Both the position numbers and the translations under genes were made by a program. A stretch of DNA of 64,000 nucleotides from assembly GCA_028713125.1 (NCBI GenBank), contig JAQTOU010000001.1, positions 638,273 to 702,272 on the forward strand. Direction: 5' to 3'. Positions 15,645 to 24,359 of this stretch are shown one piece after another; the stretch's first letter is position 1, and every line of letters starts with the position of its first letter. The notes beneath the pieces are model-generated. The model was not told where the DNA came from. It was given only the letters and a program-made list of their open reading frames with translations, and searched no databases. Source of the stretch: Elusimicrobiales bacterium. Lineage in GTDB: Bacteria; Elusimicrobiota; Elusimicrobia; Elusimicrobiales; UBA9959.

Positions 15645-16103
15645 TCACTCCCCGATGTCCTCGTTCCAGAGCTCCGGCCTGGCTTTTATGAAGTCCGCCA
15701 TCAATTTTTTACACTCCGGGAGGTCCAAATTCACCAGTTTTACGGACTTTCTGGAATAGCTTTCCGGCCCCTTAAAAGTCTTGTTTTCCCCTATGACGAC
15801 CACAGGTATCTTATAGAGCAAAATAGCCCCTGTGCACATGGAACAAGGGGAAAGGGTGGAGTAAATGACACAGTCCTTATAATCAGCGGCCTTCAGGCGG
15901 CCGGCGTTCTCCAGACAGTCCATTTCAGCGTGCAAAATGGCCGATTTCTTCTGTACCCGGCGGTTATGGCCGCGCCCTATGACCCTGCCCCCCTTAACCA
16001 GCACCGCGCCTATGGGGATCCCCCCCTCTTTAAGGCCTTTTACGGCCTCCTTAATTGCTTCCCCCATAAATTTTAAACGGGCGGCTTTTAGGAGTTTGGA
16101 CAT
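15645..16103 (-). CDS. Cytosine deaminase, yeast Fcy1-like
   Basis: The 152-residue zinc enzyme belongs to the cytidine-deaminase fold: HAEMD supplies the zinc histidine and catalytic glutamate, and SPCSMCTGA the two zinc cysteines. It resembles fungal cytosine deaminase Fcy1 more than TadA: KEGGIPIGAVLV, GRGHNRRVQK, STLSPCSMCTGAIL and the C-terminal ARPELWNEDIGE all have direct counterparts there. It would convert cytosine to uracil for salvage. The ATG at 16103 has GGGGAA upstream and overlaps the upstream gene by 53 bp; an ATG at 16067 is an alternative. Confidence 0.88.
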   Translation of the reverse strand: MSKLLKAARLKFMGEAIKEAVKGLKEGGIPIGAVLVKGGRVIGRGHNRRVQKKSAILHAEMDCLENAGRLKAADYKDCVIYSTLSPCSMCTGAILLYKIPVVVIGENKTFKGPESYSRKSVKLVNLDLPECKKLMADFIKARPELWNEDIGE

Positions 16104-16596
16104 TTTTATTCCCCTTTATCCCCGCTTTCGCGGCGGGATCCTTGAACTGTTTCCGAAAGCTGCCGGAAGCGCTGCCGATCAGCGACTTGGCGCACAGGGA
16201 GGCCTTGTGGCCCTCTTCCTGGAAAGAAAGGGAACCGCTAAGGAGCATAGAGTTGAAAGCCAGGCTCCCGTTTTCGTCAAAACAGGCAGAGAGCTGCATT
16301 TTTGGCATGCCGGGGACGAAAGCGGCTATAGAAAAGCACCCCTGGGTGGAAGGGGCCGCATTGAAAGTGCCCAAATTGGTCCCTTTGGAACAGGGGCCGG
16401 AATAATTAAAACTCCCGGTCAGGTAGGACTGCTTTTCAAGGACATTCGCCTTTACGTCCCAGGCGCAGCCGTCCGGAGAAGTGATAACAGAGCCTTTCCA
16501 GACGCCGGCCAGGGTCTTTATGCGCAGGTCGCCGGCGGAATGCGCCGGGAGGGCGCACAGAAGCGACAGGACTAAAGCACCCTGCAGAATATACAT
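16051..16596 (-). CDS. Secreted protein of unknown function
   Basis: The 181-residue protein starts with a signal peptide (MYILQGALVLSLLCALPAHSA) and has a mature region rich in beta strands, small residues and paired cysteines (GCAWDV, GPCSKG, GCFSIA, SACFDE, SLCAKS), suggesting periplasmic disulfides. I do not recognise the family. It overlaps rlmI by 25 bp upstream and the deaminase by 53 bp downstream, so its C-terminal 17 codons are shared in another frame. Confidence 0.65.
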   Translation of the reverse strand: MYILQGALVLSLLCALPAHSAGDLRIKTLAGVWKGSVITSPDGCAWDVKANVLEKQSYLTGSFNYSGPCSKGTNLGTFNAAPSTQGCFSIAAFVPGMPKMQLSACFDENGSLAFNSMLLSGSLSFQEEGHKASLCAKSLIGSASGSFRKQFKDPAAKAGIKGNKNVQTPKSRPFKIYGGSN

Positions 16597-17759
16597 TTGA
16601 GATACTCGCCTTCCGGGTAGTCTGCGGCAACTGGATGGTCCGGCCCGGCGCCTGATTTTTTCAGTATCTGCACTTTCCGCCCGGCATTAGCCGCGGCCCC
16701 GCGCAGGATGAAAGCGAATTCCTCCATCGGAACCATTCCGCTGCAGGAGCAGGTGACGAAAATACCGCCTGGCTCCACCAGCGACAGCGCGATGCGGTTG
16801 AAATCGCGGTATTTGAAAATACCCTTGTCGCGCTCTTCGCGGTTCGAGACCAGCTTGTAGGGGTCCAGGACCACCATGCCGTACTTTCGCTTCAGCTCAA
16901 GCATCTGGCGCATATAGGTGAAAGCGTCGGCGCAGACCGGGTCTATCTTCACCTTGTTGATATTGGCGTTCCGCTTGGCCATTTCATTGGCTTCGGGGTC
17001 CAGCTCAACGCTGGTCACCGCGGTGGCCCCGCCCAGCTTGGCGGCATAGATGCCGAAGCCGCCGGTATAGGAACAGAGATCTATCACGCTCTTCCCCGAA
17101 ACGAGGGACGAAGCGAGCAGGCGGTTCTCGCGCTGGTCGCAGAAAAAGCCGGTCTTATAGCCGGCCTTCATATCTATCTCGAACTGCACCCCGTTCTCGG
17201 TGATGCGGGTCTTGTGGGAAGGCCCCGGCTCGGGTTTTATGGCGAAGCCTTCCATATCCTGGGTATAGGCGGTGGCGCGGTGGTGGAAAGTCGCTTCGGG
17301 GAAATGCTTCTTGAAGGCCGCTTCTATATTCGGCCAGATCCGGTACATGCCGAGGGAATAGAACTCAAGCGCTATCTGGTCCTTGTAGATATCCACCGTC
17401 ATGCCGGGCAGGCCGTCGGCGTAGTCGTGGACGAGGCGGTAGGCGTTCGTCTTTTCCGGGAGCTTGAGCACGTCGTGGCGCAGGGCGATGGCGCGGGCCA
17501 CGCGTTTTTCCAGGAAGTCGTCTATCTGGAACTCCTCGGGGTTCTCGCGCGTGAAGATGCGCAGGGTTATCTGGCTGCGCGGGTTGTACAGCGCGACGCC
17601 GTAAGGGTTGCCGTTCTTGTCGTAGACCGCCACGATCTCGCCTGCTTCGGCGCGGTCGGCGGAGTCTATCATCCGCTTGAAAGCGTTGGGGCCCGCGGGA
17701 GCGTGGGAAAGCTTTACCCTGGGCAGTCCGCCCGCTTTGGAAAATATTTTTTCAGCCAT
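16572..17759 (-). CDS. rlmI: RlmI-type rRNA (cytosine-C5) methyltransferase
   Basis: This 395-residue SAM-dependent enzyme has an N-terminal PUA domain (about residues 1-80, with GEIVAVYDKNG), a central RlmI-type linker and a Rossmann methyltransferase with VIDLCSYTGGFGIYAAKLGG as motif I and SVELDPEA as motif II. Motif IV reads VLDPYKLV, where RlmI has DPP; the cysteine-containing TCSCSG follows. The likely target is C1962 of 23S rRNA. No Shine-Dalgarno is present, and a TATAAT ends 6 nt before the ATG, so translation may be leaderless. It follows a MATE gene on the same strand. Confidence 0.88.
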   Translation of the reverse strand: MAEKIFSKAGGLPRVKLSHAPAGPNAFKRMIDSADRAEAGEIVAVYDKNGNPYGVALYNPRSQITLRIFTRENPEEFQIDDFLEKRVARAIALRHDVLKLPEKTNAYRLVHDYADGLPGMTVDIYKDQIALEFYSLGMYRIWPNIEAAFKKHFPEATFHHRATAYTQDMEGFAIKPEPGPSHKTRITENGVQFEIDMKAGYKTGFFCDQRENRLLASSLVSGKSVIDLCSYTGGFGIYAAKLGGATAVTSVELDPEANEMAKRNANINKVKIDPVCADAFTYMRQMLELKRKYGMVVLDPYKLVSNREERDKGIFKYRDFNRIALSLVEPGGIFVTCSCSGMVPMEEFAFILRGAAANAGRKVQILKKSGAGPDHPVAADYPEGEYLKCIFCRVL

Positions 17760-17765
17760 ATGACA

Positions 17766-17771
17766 ATTATA
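17766..17771 (-). promoter_or_regulatory. -10 box placing +1 on the rlmI start codon
   Basis: Minus-strand TATAAT at 17771-17766 with 6 nt to the ATG at 17759. No convincing -35 is seen 17 bp upstream. Confidence 0.5.
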
Positions 17772-17774
17772 CCT

Positions 17775-19142
17775 TTAGCCCTCGAGAATATCTATCTTCC
17801 GCCAGAGGCCGGAGCGGAACCGCAGAGTGAAGAAGACCGCGAGCAGGAAAACGTAGAAGCCGCCCCAGACCCAGGCATGGATAAGTTCCCCCCCGGCCCG
17901 GTGCACGATGAACCAGACGCCGGGCACGAAGAGCAGCCAGGCGGCGGCGCTGGCCCCTATCATCTGGAAGCGGGTGTCCCCGGCGCCGCGCAGCGCGTCC
18001 GAAAAGATTATCGCCACGGCGTCGAAGAAAATAAAGACCGCCAGCACCTTCATAAGCGGGCGGCTCCGGGCGAGTATCTCGGCGTATTCCGCGGAGTTCC
18101 CGGAGCCGAAGATATTGACGAAAAGTCCCGGCACGGCCGCGAACAGGATCCCGAGCGAGAGAGCGTAGAGGCCGGCCAGCTTCGCGGAGTTATAGGCGAC
18201 CCGCATAGAGACGTCAGGCTTTTTCATGCCTATATATTTCCCGACCAGCGTCAGCGCCGCCAGCCCCAGGCCTATAACCGGCATGAAGGCCAGCATGTTT
18301 ATCGAGGCGATGATATTGCTCGCGGCCAGGGAGACTTTGTCTATCCCGCCGATGATAAAGATAAAAGCGCCGAAGGAAGCCACGTCCAGGAAGAAGCCGA
18401 CGCCGTTAGGGGCGCCGTACTTCACGAGCCTGGCGAACATGGCCTTATGCACCCCCACCAGCCTGAAAGTCCTGTACCGGCGCCGGTTATAAGCCGAAAA
18501 AATAAGGGTGAGGTAGATCCCCGTCATCAGGATCTGCCCGGCCGCGGCCGCGAAGCCGGCGCCCTTGATCCCCATCTCGGGGAAAGGCCCCGTCCCGAAG
18601 ATAAGCAGCCAGCACAGTAGCACACACAGAGCGTTGCCAGCTATGGTCACGGCCATGGTGACCTTGGTTTTGCCCCTGCCTATGAAGAAGGCCGCCAGGG
18701 CCGTATTAAGAATGGGAAACCCGGCGAAAGAATTAAGGACGATAAAGTAGGAGCGCTCGAAGACACGCACCGCGGCCGCATGCCCGGAGTGGTCTATGAT
18801 GTACAGGCCTAAAGGATTAAGCAGCAGGAGCAGCAGGCCGGAAGCAAGCGCCAGCCATACGCCCTGCCAGACGGCCACGGAAACGCTGGCCGTCTTGCCC
18901 CTGCCGTAGTACTGGGAGACAAAAGCGTTGGTGTAAGTCGCCGTGCCCATGAAGAAACAGAGGAAGGTGAAGCTCAGCATTCCGGCGGGCACGCAGGCGG
19001 CCAGGGCGTCCGGGCTGTAATGCGCCAGGAACACCCGGTTGATGAACTGCATTATAGTATGGGAGGCGGTGGAAAGAATAAGCGGATAGGCGACGTGAAG
19101 AAGCTCCCCCACTCCGCCCTCGCCCTTGGTAAATAGTTTCAT
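17775..19142 (-). CDS. MATE-family efflux transporter
   Basis: A 455-residue, 12-helix protein of the multidrug and toxic compound extrusion family, which exports cations or drugs in exchange for H+ or Na+. The N-terminus (GELLHVAYPLILSTASHTIMQ) and the repeated half structure (second half from about residue 240, with GAPNGVGFFLDVASF) match the family. Its start overlaps the CYTH gene stop (ATGA), so they are translated together. The substrate is unknown. Confidence 0.88.
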   Translation of the reverse strand: MKLFTKGEGGVGELLHVAYPLILSTASHTIMQFINRVFLAHYSPDALAACVPAGMLSFTFLCFFMGTATYTNAFVSQYYGRGKTASVSVAVWQGVWLALASGLLLLLLNPLGLYIIDHSGHAAAVRVFERSYFIVLNSFAGFPILNTALAAFFIGRGKTKVTMAVTIAGNALCVLLCWLLIFGTGPFPEMGIKGAGFAAAAGQILMTGIYLTLIFSAYNRRRYRTFRLVGVHKAMFARLVKYGAPNGVGFFLDVASFGAFIFIIGGIDKVSLAASNIIASINMLAFMPVIGLGLAALTLVGKYIGMKKPDVSMRVAYNSAKLAGLYALSLGILFAAVPGLFVNIFGSGNSAEYAEILARSRPLMKVLAVFIFFDAVAIIFSDALRGAGDTRFQMIGASAAAWLLFVPGVWFIVHRAGGELIHAWVWGGFYVFLLAVFFTLRFRSGLWRKIDILEG

Positions 19143-19645
19143 GATCGGAGCATGTCCGCGTAAGCGTCCGCCGCCAGGTCGCTTTTCTTTATCCCGAGGG
19201 CCGACATCAGCTTTTCCGCCTCGCGGCGGCCGGCGGAAAGCGCTTCGCCAGGCGCCATGACCACTTCCAGTTCGATGAAGCGTCCCAGTCCTTTTACCTC
19301 GTCGAAGTGTACCCGGGTGCGCCCGACAAAACAGACCAGGCGCTTTTTAACGACTTTGGCCTTTACGCCCAGCGAGGCCGAAAGAACCTTCAGCGTTCTT
19401 TCAGGGTGAGGCAAGGGCACGAGAGTGTAGGAAGAGGACTTGGGCCCTTTCAGCCCGGCCCGGCGGTAGAATATCAGGCAGGCCCCCGCGCGGCCCTGCT
19501 CGCGCAGCTTAAGCCTGCCGTTCGCGCAGTTAAAGAAAGTATCGGTTTGCCCGAGGCGCTCGGTCCGGTCCGCCAGCGCGAGCCCGCGCTTGAGCTGGGC
19601 TGCCCAATCCGAAGCCCTGGCTTTTATTTCGACGTTTACCGGCAT
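19139..19645 (-). CDS. CYTH-domain protein, class IV adenylate cyclase-like
   Basis: The 168-residue protein begins MPVNVEIKAR, the start shared by CYTH proteins annotated as class IV (CyaB-like) adenylate cyclases, with the acidic/basic EIK motif at the tunnel mouth. Later tunnel residues can be seen as RLKLREQ, LIFYRR, FVGRTRVHFDEVKGLGRFIELEV. CYTH enzymes act on triphosphates with Mg2+: cAMP synthesis, thiamine triphosphate or tripolyphosphate hydrolysis are the known options, and sequence alone does not choose. It sits between a small membrane protein and the MATE gene. Confidence 0.82.
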   Translation of the reverse strand: MPVNVEIKARASDWAAQLKRGLALADRTERLGQTDTFFNCANGRLKLREQGRAGACLIFYRRAGLKGPKSSSYTLVPLPHPERTLKVLSASLGVKAKVVKKRLVCFVGRTRVHFDEVKGLGRFIELEVVMAPGEALSAGRREAEKLMSALGIKKSDLAADAYADMLRS

Positions 19646-19655
19646 TGTTCGGGGT

Positions 19656-19937
19656 TCAGAAGTAGCGCTCTGATATATAGGGCGCGGCCATAAGCGCCGC
19701 CCCTATAAGCGTGATGTACAAAGCGTTCGTGACGAAATACGGATAAAGCATCATGGCTATACCGCAGACCAGCTTATTCGTATCGCTTTGCTCGCGGCCG
19801 CGCTTGAAATAGATATAGCCGATAAGGGAAAACAGCAGCGAGGCCAGCATGCCCCAGGGGGTCATCCCGAAGAGGGTTCCCGCCCCGCCCTGCCCGCCGA
19901 GGCGGCCGGCGATAGCCATAGCAGAATTTTCGTCCAT
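19656..19937 (-). CDS. Small membrane protein of unknown function
   Basis: A 93-residue protein with a Gly-rich N-terminus (GRLGGQGGAGTLFG), then helices around LASLLFSLIGYIYF and LVCGIAMMLYPYFVTNALYI plus a short third one. The family is not recognised, but this layout is seen in conserved small inner-membrane proteins. GGAG lies upstream of the ATG. It follows typA and precedes the CYTH gene in one direction. Confidence 0.7.
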   Translation of the reverse strand: MDENSAMAIAGRLGGQGGAGTLFGMTPWGMLASLLFSLIGYIYFKRGREQSDTNKLVCGIAMMLYPYFVTNALYITLIGAALMAAPYISERYF

Positions 19938-19971
19938 AGCTTGCTCCGCGCGGCCGAAAGAACGGCCGGGG

Positions 19972-21846
19972 CTAGTCCTCTACTTTCTCGCCGCGCTTGC
20001 GCAGGCTGTGGTCAAGGATCTTTTTGCGGAGGCGCAGGCTCTTGGGCGTCACTTCCACGAATTCGTCTTCCTCGACGTATTCTATGGCCTGCTCCAGGCT
20101 CATATTGCGGTGCGGGGTCAGGCAGATGGACGCGTCGGCGTTGGAAGAACGCATGTTGGATTGCTGCTTTTCCTTGCAGGGGTTCACGACCAGGTCGTTG
20201 GAGCGGCAATGCTCGCCCACGATCTGTCCGGAGTAAATATCCTGACCGGGGCCGACGCACATGATGCCGTGGTCCTGCAGGCTGTTAAGCGCATAGCCGC
20301 TTGAGAGGCCGGCGTCTTTGGCGATGAAGACTCCGTTGCGCTTGGGCCTGTTAAAGTTGCCCTCGGGCAGGAAGCCGTGGAAGCTGTGGTGCATCAGGCC
20401 CGAGCCCTTGGTGAAGGTCATGAACTCCGACTTGAAGCCGATGAGCGCCTTGGAGGAAATGACGTATTCGAAACGGACGCGGCCGTCCTCGCCGATCACC
20501 ATGTTCTTGAGCTGCGCGCCGCGCGCGCCAAGGCCGTTCATGATCGCGCCCTGGAATTCCGGGGGCGAATCCAGCAGGAGCAGTTCTACGGGCTCGACGG
20601 TGACGCCGTTCTCCTGGTGCGTTATGACCACCATCTTGGAGACGCAGAGCTCGAAGCCTTCGCGCCGCATGGTCTCGATAAGGACGGAGAGGTGGAGTTC
20701 GCCGCGGCCGGAGACTTTGAAACCGCCTTCACCGGGGATCTCCTCCACTTTCAGGCCCACGTTGATCTGCTGCTCTTTGAGCAGCCGGTCGCGCAGCTGC
20801 GTGGCGGTGACGAACTTGCCTTCGCGGCCGGATAAAGGCCCGTCGTTGGCGTAGAATTCCATGGCGAGGGTAGGCTGTTCTATCTCCAGGCCGGGAAGCA
20901 GGCCGGGGTTCTCGACTTCGGAGACGGTGTCGCCGACCTCGATGCCTTCAAGGCCGGCGATAGCTATGATGTCGCCGGAGCGGGCTTCCTTGATCACGAT
21001 GCGCTCGAAGTTCTTGTAGCCCATGAGCTGCATGACCTTGCGGGTCCTGGCCGGGACGGTCGCGCTGGCGATGGAGACCTGCTGGCCAGAGGCGATCTTG
21101 CCCTGCACTATGCGGCCGACGGCTATGCGGCCGGTATAGGAGCTGTAGTCCAGCATGGTCACCAGCAGCCTGAGCGGCTGGTCGTCCAGGTCCAGGGGAC
21201 CGGGCACGTGCTTTATGACGGTCTCGAAAAGGTGGGACAGGTCCGGCCTTTTATCGTTGAAGTCGGGCGAGGCCCAGCCGTCGCGGCCGACGGCGTAAAC
21301 CACCGGGAAGTCCAGCTGGGCGTCGGTAGCGCCAAGTTCCATGAACAGGGCGAAGACCTTGTCCAGGGCGGCGTGGGGGTCGCAGTTGAGGCGGTCGACC
21401 TTGTTTATCACTACGATAGGGCGCAGGCCGAGGGCCAGCGATTTCTTGAGGACGAAGCGGGTCTGCGGCATGGGGCCGTCGAGGGCGTCCACGAGGAGCA
21501 GCACGCCGTCTACCATGCGGAGGACGCGCTCGACTTCGCTGCCGAAGTCGGCGTGGCCGGGGGTGTCGACTATATGGATGGTGGTGTCTTTATAGCGGAC
21601 GGAGGTGTTCTTGGAGAGGATGGTGATGCCCCGCTCTTTTTCGAGGGGGTTGGAGTCCATGATGCAGATGGCTTCCTCCCCGGTCTTGTCGTGGTAGGCG
21701 CCGGTCTGCTTGAGCATGGCGTCGACGAGCGTGGTTTTGCCGTGGTCGACGTGGGCGATGATCGCGATGTTGCGAAGGTCAGTGCGGCGCTTGGCTGTGT
21801 CTTGTTGCATGTGTGTGGGGTTCTCCTTGGAAAGCTGTTGTGTCAT
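19972..21846 (-). CDS. typA: TypA/BipA ribosome-associated GTPase
   Basis: The 624-residue translational GTPase helps 50S subunit assembly, especially in the cold. G1 is AHVDHGKTT, switch [11 protein letters not shown] and G4 NKVDR; beyond the GTPase are the EF-G-like domains and the BipA-specific C-terminus ([22 protein letters not shown]). I chose ATG 21846, which has AAAGGAC upstream; 21810 is a second possibility. Nested-palindrome element 2 lies directly upstream. Confidence 0.95.
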   Translation of the reverse strand: MTQQLSKENPTHMQQDTAKRRTDLRNIAIIAHVDHGKTTLVDAMLKQTGAYHDKTGEEAICIMDSNPLEKERGITILSKNTSVRYKDTTIHIVDTPGHADFGSEVERVLRMVDGVLLLVDALDGPMPQTRFVLKKSLALGLRPIVVINKVDRLNCDPHAALDKVFALFMELGATDAQLDFPVVYAVGRDGWASPDFNDKRPDLSHLFETVIKHVPGPLDLDDQPLRLLVTMLDYSSYTGRIAVGRIVQGKIASGQQVSIASATVPARTRKVMQLMGYKNFERIVIKEARSGDIIAIAGLEGIEVGDTVSEVENPGLLPGLEIEQPTLAMEFYANDGPLSGREGKFVTATQLRDRLLKEQQINVGLKVEEIPGEGGFKVSGRGELHLSVLIETMRREGFELCVSKMVVITHQENGVTVEPVELLLLDSPPEFQGAIMNGLGARGAQLKNMVIGEDGRVRFEYVISSKALIGFKSEFMTFTKGSGLMHHSFHGFLPEGNFNRPKRNGVFIAKDAGLSSGYALNSLQDHGIMCVGPGQDIYSGQIVGEHCRSNDLVVNPCKEKQQSNMRSSNADASICLTPHRNMSLEQAIEYVEEDEFVEVTPKSLRLRKKILDHSLRKRGEKVED

Positions 21847-21881
21847 GATGTCCTTTAAACTGCACCGCGAGATGTAAAGTC

Positions 21882-22061
21882 GGGTTGGCAAGGGTATGGG
21901 CCCGTCGCTCACGGGCTCGGAGCATTGTCGCTTCGCTCCACACGCACACCGTGCTCGGCCCTCCTCTCACTGCAGTGGCCTGCTGGCCACCCGCCCATTC
22001 CCGCGCTTATGCAAGCGTCGGCCTCCGAGAGGTCGCTCCGAACCCATACCCTTGCCAACCC
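21882..22061. repeat. Nested-palindrome element 2
   Basis: A perfect 19-bp inverted repeat (21882-21900 with 22043-22061, starting GGGTTGGCAAGGG) encloses 142 bp with inner hairpins: CCCGT/ACGGG (21901-21915), GGAGC/GCTCC (21919-21939), GTGGCC/GGCCAC (21975-21990), CGCTT/AAGCG (22004-22017) and CCTC/GAGG (22022-22032). The plan matches element 1 but the arm sequence differs. It fills the gap between the ABC-F stop and the typA start. Confidence 0.75.
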
Positions 22062-22071
22062 TCCGAAGAAA

Positions 22072-23892
22072 TTACTGGCTGGCGGCGGTTTCGCCGGCTT
22101 CTTCCAGGGCTTTCAGTTCCGCGGTGTTGGCGGTTATCTTGGCCTCGAGGGCGGTTATTTTGTCGCCCAGTTCTTTTACCTGCTTGTAATCGGCGTGGAT
22201 CTCGGGGGCGGACATTTTGGCGGCGAGGTTTTCCACCGTTTTGCGGGTGTAGGCTATGTCTTTTTTCAGGGTCTCGGCGCGGCGGCTCTTTTTGCGGGCC
22301 TCTGCTTCCTGGCGCTTTTTCTCTTCGTAATCGGCGTTGTCGGCTTTGGGGGCTTCTTTGGCGGCCTCTTTCTTTTTGGCGCCGGCGTTCTCGGCCTGGA
22401 TCTGGTCCTGGCGGTAGCGGAAGTAGTCGTAGTTGCCGGGGTAGACGGTGGTCTTGCCGTGCTCGATATGCACGACCGAGTCGGCGAGGGCGTTGATGAA
22501 ATAGATGTCGTGGCTGATGAAACAGAGGGTACCTTCGAACTCTTTGAGGGCGGCGACCAGCGCGTCGACGCTGGCCATGTCGAGGTGGGTTGTGGGCTCG
22601 TCCATCAGGATGACGTTGGGCGGGTCCATCAGCAGCTTCACCAGCATCAGGCGGCTCTTCTCTCCGCCGGAGAGCACCTCGGTCTTCTTGTGCACGTTGT
22701 CGCCGGGGAACAGGAAGGTTCCCAGCACGGTGCGGACCGTCAGCTCGGGGTTCATCCGGTCATTGTTCATGGCTTCCTGCAGCACGGTCTTGCGCGGGTC
22801 CAGGATGCCTTCGCGGTGCTGCGAGAAATAGCCGGTCTTCACGTTGAGGCCAAGCACGCGTTCTCCGGAATCGGGCTCTATCACGCCCGCCAGCATCTTC
22901 AGGAGCGTGGATTTGCCGGCGCCGTTATGGCCGACGAAAGCCATCTTCTGGCCGCGCTGCAGCTGGAAATCGAAACCCTCGTAGACCTTTATGGGTTCGT
23001 GGTCCGGGACATTGTAGATCTTGCTGATGTTCCTCAGCTCAAGCACGTTGGTCCCGGTGCGGCTGGGCTGCGGGAAGCGCATCTTCACCGTCTTGACTTC
23101 CTGGATCAGCTCTATGCGCTCCAGCTTGTCCAGGCGTTTGATCATGCTCTGCACGCGGGCGGCGGTTGAAACGCGGGCGCGGTTGCGGGCGATGAAGTCT
23201 TCCATCTGCGCTATTTCTTCCTGCTGCAGGCGCCAGGCGGAATAGATCTTCTCTTTCTCGGACTGGCGCTGGGACAGGAAATTCTCGTAGTTGCCATGGT
23301 AGACGCGCAGGGTCTTGTCCTGCAGCGAGACTATTGCATTGCAGATCTTGTTGATAAAGTCGCGGTCGTGGGAGATGACGAAGATAGCGCCCTGGTAACC
23401 CTGCAGGTATTCCTCCAGCCACAGCAGGGAGTCCAGGTCCAGGTGGTTGGTGGGCTCGTCCAGCAGCAGGAGGTCGGGCTTCTTGAGCAGCAGTTTGCCC
23501 ATGGCCACGCGCATGGCCCAGCCGCCGCTCAGGGTGTTTACCTTGCGGTCGAAATCGGCGACCTTGAAGCCGAGGCCCATCAGGATGGACTTGCCTTCGG
23601 CCTCGATGCGCCCGTCGTAGTCCTCTACGCCGTCCAGGGTTTCTTCTATCACGGAGCGCTCGGAGGTCGGGGGGTTCTCCTGCGGCAGGTAGCCCACCAC
23701 CACGCCTTTCTTGAACTGTATTTCGCCGTCGTCCGCTTCCTCGGTGCGCAGCATCATCTTGAAAAGTGTGGACTTGCCGGCGCCGTTCGGGCCGACCAGC
23801 GCGAAGCGCTCCCCCTCGTTTATCTGGAGGGAGGCGTCCTCGAAAAGGACCTGGGAAGAAAATGATTTACAAACGTTCCTGAGGGTTATCAT
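22072..23892 (-). CDS. ABC-F family ATPase (Uup/YheS-like)
   Basis: A 606-residue soluble protein with two ABC domains and no membrane part: Walker A GPNGAGKST and GHNGAGKST, signatures LSGGWAMRV and LSGGEKSRL, Walker B LLLLDEPTNHLD and VILMDEPTTHLD. The linker between them (from about residue 230) is the ribosome-contacting arm, and about 90 residues at the C-terminus form a lysine/glutamate-rich coiled coil as in Uup. It likely acts on stalled ribosomes. No Shine-Dalgarno is evident at the ATG. Confidence 0.92.
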   Translation of the reverse strand: MITLRNVCKSFSSQVLFEDASLQINEGERFALVGPNGAGKSTLFKMMLRTEEADDGEIQFKKGVVVGYLPQENPPTSERSVIEETLDGVEDYDGRIEAEGKSILMGLGFKVADFDRKVNTLSGGWAMRVAMGKLLLKKPDLLLLDEPTNHLDLDSLLWLEEYLQGYQGAIFVISHDRDFINKICNAIVSLQDKTLRVYHGNYENFLSQRQSEKEKIYSAWRLQQEEIAQMEDFIARNRARVSTAARVQSMIKRLDKLERIELIQEVKTVKMRFPQPSRTGTNVLELRNISKIYNVPDHEPIKVYEGFDFQLQRGQKMAFVGHNGAGKSTLLKMLAGVIEPDSGERVLGLNVKTGYFSQHREGILDPRKTVLQEAMNNDRMNPELTVRTVLGTFLFPGDNVHKKTEVLSGGEKSRLMLVKLLMDPPNVILMDEPTTHLDMASVDALVAALKEFEGTLCFISHDIYFINALADSVVHIEHGKTTVYPGNYDYFRYRQDQIQAENAGAKKKEAAKEAPKADNADYEEKKRQEAEARKKSRRAETLKKDIAYTRKTVENLAAKMSAPEIHADYKQVKELGDKITALEAKITANTAELKALEEAGETAASQ

Positions 23893-24032
23893 AGAAGAAA
23901 GACGCGCCGTATAGCGCGATCATTAGTTAAATTTTCCGGGAACTGAGTAAGGACTTCTGTTCAGGCCGACCGGACTGGCAACGCTATTATTCTAGCATTT
24001 TCAGGGCCCCGAAAAAAGGCCCGCTCTTTTTA

Positions 24033-24038
24033 TATAAT
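24033..24038 (+). promoter_or_regulatory. -10 box upstream of the Hint-protein operon
   Basis: TATAAT lies 49 bp before the first start codon of the three-gene operon, just after a GGGCC/GGCCC hairpin with a T-rich tail (24004-24032). The -35 is not clear. Confidence 0.45.
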
Positions 24039-24086
24039 TACCTGAAGCCGAAATACGGCGCGCCGCTGAAAGCTATGGAGGTTCCT

Positions 24087-24359
24087 ATGACAGACACCGT
24101 TATAAATATAGGCTGGGCAGTGGTCTTCGCCCTTATCGGCGGCGTGGCCGGGGCTTTCCTGCTTATCTGGTTCTCTTCGCGCATTCCCGCCGTGTTCAAT
24201 AAAATGACCCCCGACATGGACGAGGGCAAAGAGATAATACGCGGCAACCGCGCGGTGGCCGATTATTTCGGGCGCATAGTTTCCGCGGCCATACTCGGGG
24301 TCAGCATCATAATCGCCGCTGCCGTGCTGGGCGGCCTTATCGCGGCTCTCCACGGATGA
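24087..24359 (+). CDS. Small membrane protein, DUF350-like
   Basis: The 90-residue protein has a first helix at about residues 8-26 (WAVVFALIGGVAGAFLLIWF), a charged loop and a second helix at about 63-85 (IVSAAILGVSIIIAAAVLGG). This resembles a single DUF350 unit, a family of unknown function. GGAGG precedes ATG 24087; the ATG at 24075 is too early. The stop overlaps the next start (ATGA), so it is coupled with the Hint-domain gene. Confidence 0.7.
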   Translation: MTDTVINIGWAVVFALIGGVAGAFLLIWFSSRIPAVFNKMTPDMDEGKEIIRGNRAVADYFGRIVSAAILGVSIIIAAAVLGGLIAALHG

